From: Mycobacterium kansasii ATCC 12478
GTDB taxonomy: Bacteria; Actinomycetota; Actinomycetes; Mycobacteriales; Mycobacteriaceae
Assembly: GCF_000157895.3 (NCBI RefSeq)
Contig: NC_022663.1
Coordinates: 1,860,001 to 1,924,000 of the forward strand
Direction of reading: 5' to 3'
Length of the DNA: 64,000 nt
The first letter of the stretch is position 1, and each line of letters opens with the position of its first letter. The notes below the pieces were generated by a model, which was not told the origin of the DNA, did not search any database, and worked only from the letters and a program-made list of their open reading frames with translations. A program made the position numbers and the translations under genes. Below are positions 61,932 to 64,000 of this stretch, piece by piece.

Positions 61932-63416
61932 ATGACGTTTCGTGGCGACACCGCGGTCCTGGTCCTCGCGGCCGGACCGGGCACCCGGATGCGGTCTGAC
62001 ACCCCCAAGGTGCTGCACACCCTGGGCGGGCGCAGCATGCTGGCGCACTCTCTGCACGCGATGACCAAGCTGGCGCCGCAGCATCTGGTCGTGGTGCTCG
62101 GCCACGATCACCAGCGCATCTCGCCGCTGGTCGCCGAGCTGGCCCAGACCCTGGGGCGCACCATCGACGTGGCACTACAAGACCGGCCGCTGGGTACCGG
62201 GCATGCCGTGCAATGCGGCCTGTCGGCACTGCCCGACGATTACGCCGGCATCGTGGTCGTCGCCTCCGGCGATACGCCACTGCTGGACGCGGACACGCTG
62301 GCCGATCTGATCGCCACCCACAGCGCGGCAACCCCCCAGGGCAAGGCCGCGGTCACGGTGCTGACCACGACGCTCAGCGACCCGCACGGCTACGGCCGCA
62401 TTCTGCGGACCCAGGACAACGAGGTGATGGCGATCGTCGAGCAAACCGACGCGACCCCCTCACAGCGCGGCATCCGCGAGGTCAACACCGGCGTCTACGC
62501 CTTCGACATCACCGCTCTGCGGTCTGCCCTGAGCCGACTGAGCTCCGACAATGCTCAGCAGGAGCTGTACCTGACCGATGTCATCGCCATCCTGCGCCGC
62601 GACGGGCACACCGTAAGTGCCCGCCACGTCGACGACAGTGCGCTGGTGGCCGGCGTCAACAACCGCGTCCAACTGGCACAACTGGGCGCCGAGCTCAACC
62701 GCCGGATCGTGGCCGCGCACCAAATGGCCGGCGTCACCGTCATCGACCCCACCACCACGTGGATCGACGTCGACGTCGCGATCGGGCGCGATACCGTCAT
62801 CCACCCCGGCACCCAGCTGCTGGGCCGAACCCAGATCGGCGGCCACTGCGTCATAGGTCCGGACACCACCTTGACCGACGTCACCGTCGGCGACAGCGCC
62901 ACGGTGATCCGAACGCACGGCACATCGTCATCGATCGGCGACGGGGCCACGGTCGGCCCCTTCAGCTATCTACGGCCCGGCACCGTGCTGGGAGCCGACG
63001 GCAAATTGGGCGCTTTCGTGGAAGTCAAGAACTCCACCATCGGCACCGGCACCAAAGTTCCGCACCTGACCTACGTCGGCGATGCCGACATCGGCGAGCA
63101 CAGCAATATCGGCGCGTCCAGCGTGTTCGTCAACTACGACGGCACCGCCAAGCAGCGCACCACAATCGGCTCGCATGTTCGCACCGGTTCGGACACCATG
63201 TTCGTGGCACCCGTGACGGTCGGTGACGGCGCCTACACCGGGGCCGGCACAGTCGTCCGCGAGGATGTGCCCCCGGGGGCGCTGGCGGTGTCCGCGGGTC
63301 CGCAACGCAATATCGAGAACTGGGTGCAGCGCAAACGGCCCGGAACTGCGGCGGCTCAGGCAGCAGAAGCCGCCGAAAAGGCCGGGCGGAATTCCGAAGG
63401 CAACCAGACAGCGTGA
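61932..63416 (+). CDS. glmU: Bifunctional GlmU (GlcN-1-P acetyltransferase / GlcNAc-1-P uridyltransferase)
   Basis: A 494-residue protein. The N-terminal uridyltransferase has VLVLAAGPGTRMRSDTPKVL (residues 9-28) and VVASGDTPLLDADTL; the C-terminal left-handed beta-helix carries the acetyltransferase (GPFSYLRPGTVLG, VEVKNSTIGTGTKVPHLTYV, NIGASSVFVNYDG). It makes UDP-GlcNAc for peptidoglycan and the arabinogalactan linker. ATG 61932 has AAGGAGGG immediately upstream. The Ala/Lys-rich tail (QAAEAAEKAGR) is typical of mycobacterial GlmU. Confidence 0.98.
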   Translation: MTFRGDTAVLVLAAGPGTRMRSDTPKVLHTLGGRSMLAHSLHAMTKLAPQHLVVVLGHDHQRISPLVAELAQTLGRTIDVALQDRPLGTGHAVQCGLSALPDDYAGIVVVASGDTPLLDADTLADLIATHSAATPQGKAAVTVLTTTLSDPHGYGRILRTQDNEVMAIVEQTDATPSQRGIREVNTGVYAFDITALRSALSRLSSDNAQQELYLTDVIAILRRDGHTVSARHVDDSALVAGVNNRVQLAQLGAELNRRIVAAHQMAGVTVIDPTTTWIDVDVAIGRDTVIHPGTQLLGRTQIGGHCVIGPDTTLTDVTVGDSATVIRTHGTSSSIGDGATVGPFSYLRPGTVLGADGKLGAFVEVKNSTIGTGTKVPHLTYVGDADIGEHSNIGASSVFVNYDGTAKQRTTIGSHVRTGSDTMFVAPVTVGDGAYTGAGTVVREDVPPGALAVSAGPQRNIENWVQRKRPGTAAAQAAEAAEKAGRNSEGNQTA

Positions 63417-63501
63417 ATCAGGGTGCCGGCTACCCGGCAGCACCTCCAGGCCCCGTACGATAAGTCATCCATTTCGATCCCGATACGGCGAGGGCAGCGC
63501 G

Positions 63502-64000
63502 TTGAGCCACGACTGGACCGACAATCGCAAAAACCTGATGCTCTTCAGCGGCCGCGCCCATCCGGAGCTGGCCGAGCAGGTCGCCAAGGAACTCGACGTC
63601 CATGTCACCGCGCAGGACGCGCGGGAGTTCGCCAACGGCGAGATCTTCGTGCGCTTCAACGAATCGGTGCGCGGCTGCGACGCATTCGTCCTGCAGTCCT
63701 GCCCGGCCCCGGTGAACACCTGGCTGATGGAACAGCTGATCATGATCGACGCGCTCAAGCGGGGCAGCGCCAAGCGGATCACCGCGGTCATGCCGTTCTA
63801 CCCCTACGCCCGCCAGGACAAGAAGCACCGCGGCCGTGAGCCGATCTCGGCGCGGCTGGTCGCCGACCTGCTCAAAACCGCCGGCGCCGACCGCATCGTG
63901 ACCGTCGACCTACACACCGACCAGATCCAGGGCTTCTTCGACGGACCGGTCGACCACATGCGCGGCCAGAACCTGCTGACCGGCTACATCAGGGACAACT
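63502..64000 (+). CDS. prsA: Ribose-phosphate pyrophosphokinase PrsA, N-terminal half (runs off the right edge)
   Basis: About 166 codons from TTG 63502 (SHDWTDNRKNLMLFSGRAH), preceded by GAGGGC. It contains the ATP-binding loop region (EFANGEIFVRFNESVRG), the flexible loop (PYARQDKKHRGREPISARL) and the PRPP-synthetase signature start (DRIVTVDLHTDQIQGFF). It makes PRPP from ribose 5-phosphate and ATP for nucleotide, NAD and decaprenyl-phosphoryl-arabinose synthesis. It follows glmU by 85 bases, the usual mycobacterial order. Confidence 0.96.
   Translation, partial: MSHDWTDNRKNLMLFSGRAHPELAEQVAKELDVHVTAQDAREFANGEIFVRFNESVRGCDAFVLQSCPAPVNTWLMEQLIMIDALKRGSAKRITAVMPFYPYARQDKKHRGREPISARLVADLLKTAGADRIVTVDLHTDQIQGFFDGPVDHMRGQNLLTGYIRDN

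Overview
The window is chromosomal DNA from a mycobacterium, most likely a slow grower. The evidence is high GC, a PE/PPE/Esx gene set, TrcRS, FAAL-linked polyketide synthases and F420-type oxidoreductases. Gene order closely follows the M. tuberculosis H37Rv segment Rv1017c-Rv1040c as I remember it, read in the opposite direction: PE8, PPE15, esxJ, esxI, trcR, trcS, kdpFABCDE, then ppx, a DUF501 gene, ftsB, eno, lpqU, mazG, mfd, a tetR gene, tRNA-Gln, glmU and prsA. I cannot name the species.

Left arm (1-12 kb): accessory genes. These are secreted proteins and lipoproteins (including a tandem paralogous pair), a DUF5709-like gene, a TolB-like lipoprotein, an operon of LLM oxidoreductase, sulfotransferase and DUF1214-like protein, a TetR regulator, a decayed IS3-family element, and a cytochrome P450-TetR pair with a perfect palindrome in front of it. 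A tRNA with a UAA anticodon follows.

12.4-26.4 kb: the PE/PPE/Esx operon closed by a strong hairpin, the TrcR/TrcS two-component system, and a complete kdp potassium-uptake operon running into its own sensor (KdpD) and regulator (KdpE). KdpC is about 115 residues longer than usual, and a 25-codon hydrophobic ORF precedes kdpF.

26.5-49.6 kb: a 23-kb block of seven minus-strand genes lies where kdpE and ppx are neighbours in M. tuberculosis. It encodes a stand-alone fatty acyl-AMP ligase, a fully reducing PKS (ACP-KS-AT-DH-ER-KR-ACP), an NRPS (C-A-PCP) fused to two KAS III-like domains, a glycosyltransferase, and a FAAL-ACP-KS-AT-ACP megasynthase whose AT looks dead. An aldo/keto reductase and a GMC oxidoreductase lie upstream. 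I infer a glycosylated lipid-amino acid (probably serine) product. A starter fatty acid is adenylated and loaded, extended once (probably with methylmalonyl) and fully reduced, then amide-linked by the NRPS. The KAS III pair (one active, one lacking its cysteine) may join or release the chain, since there is no thioesterase or reductase domain. The second FAAL could supply a second acyl chain. This block is the best candidate for an undescribed system.

Right arm (49.8-64 kb): conserved housekeeping genes for polyphosphate/ppGpp metabolism, cell division, glycolysis, NTP cleanup, transcription-coupled repair, UDP-GlcNAc and PRPP synthesis. It differs from M. tuberculosis in having a diaminopimelate-decarboxylase-like gene between mfd and the tetR gene. 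An array of eight 20-bp repeats precedes tRNA-Gln.
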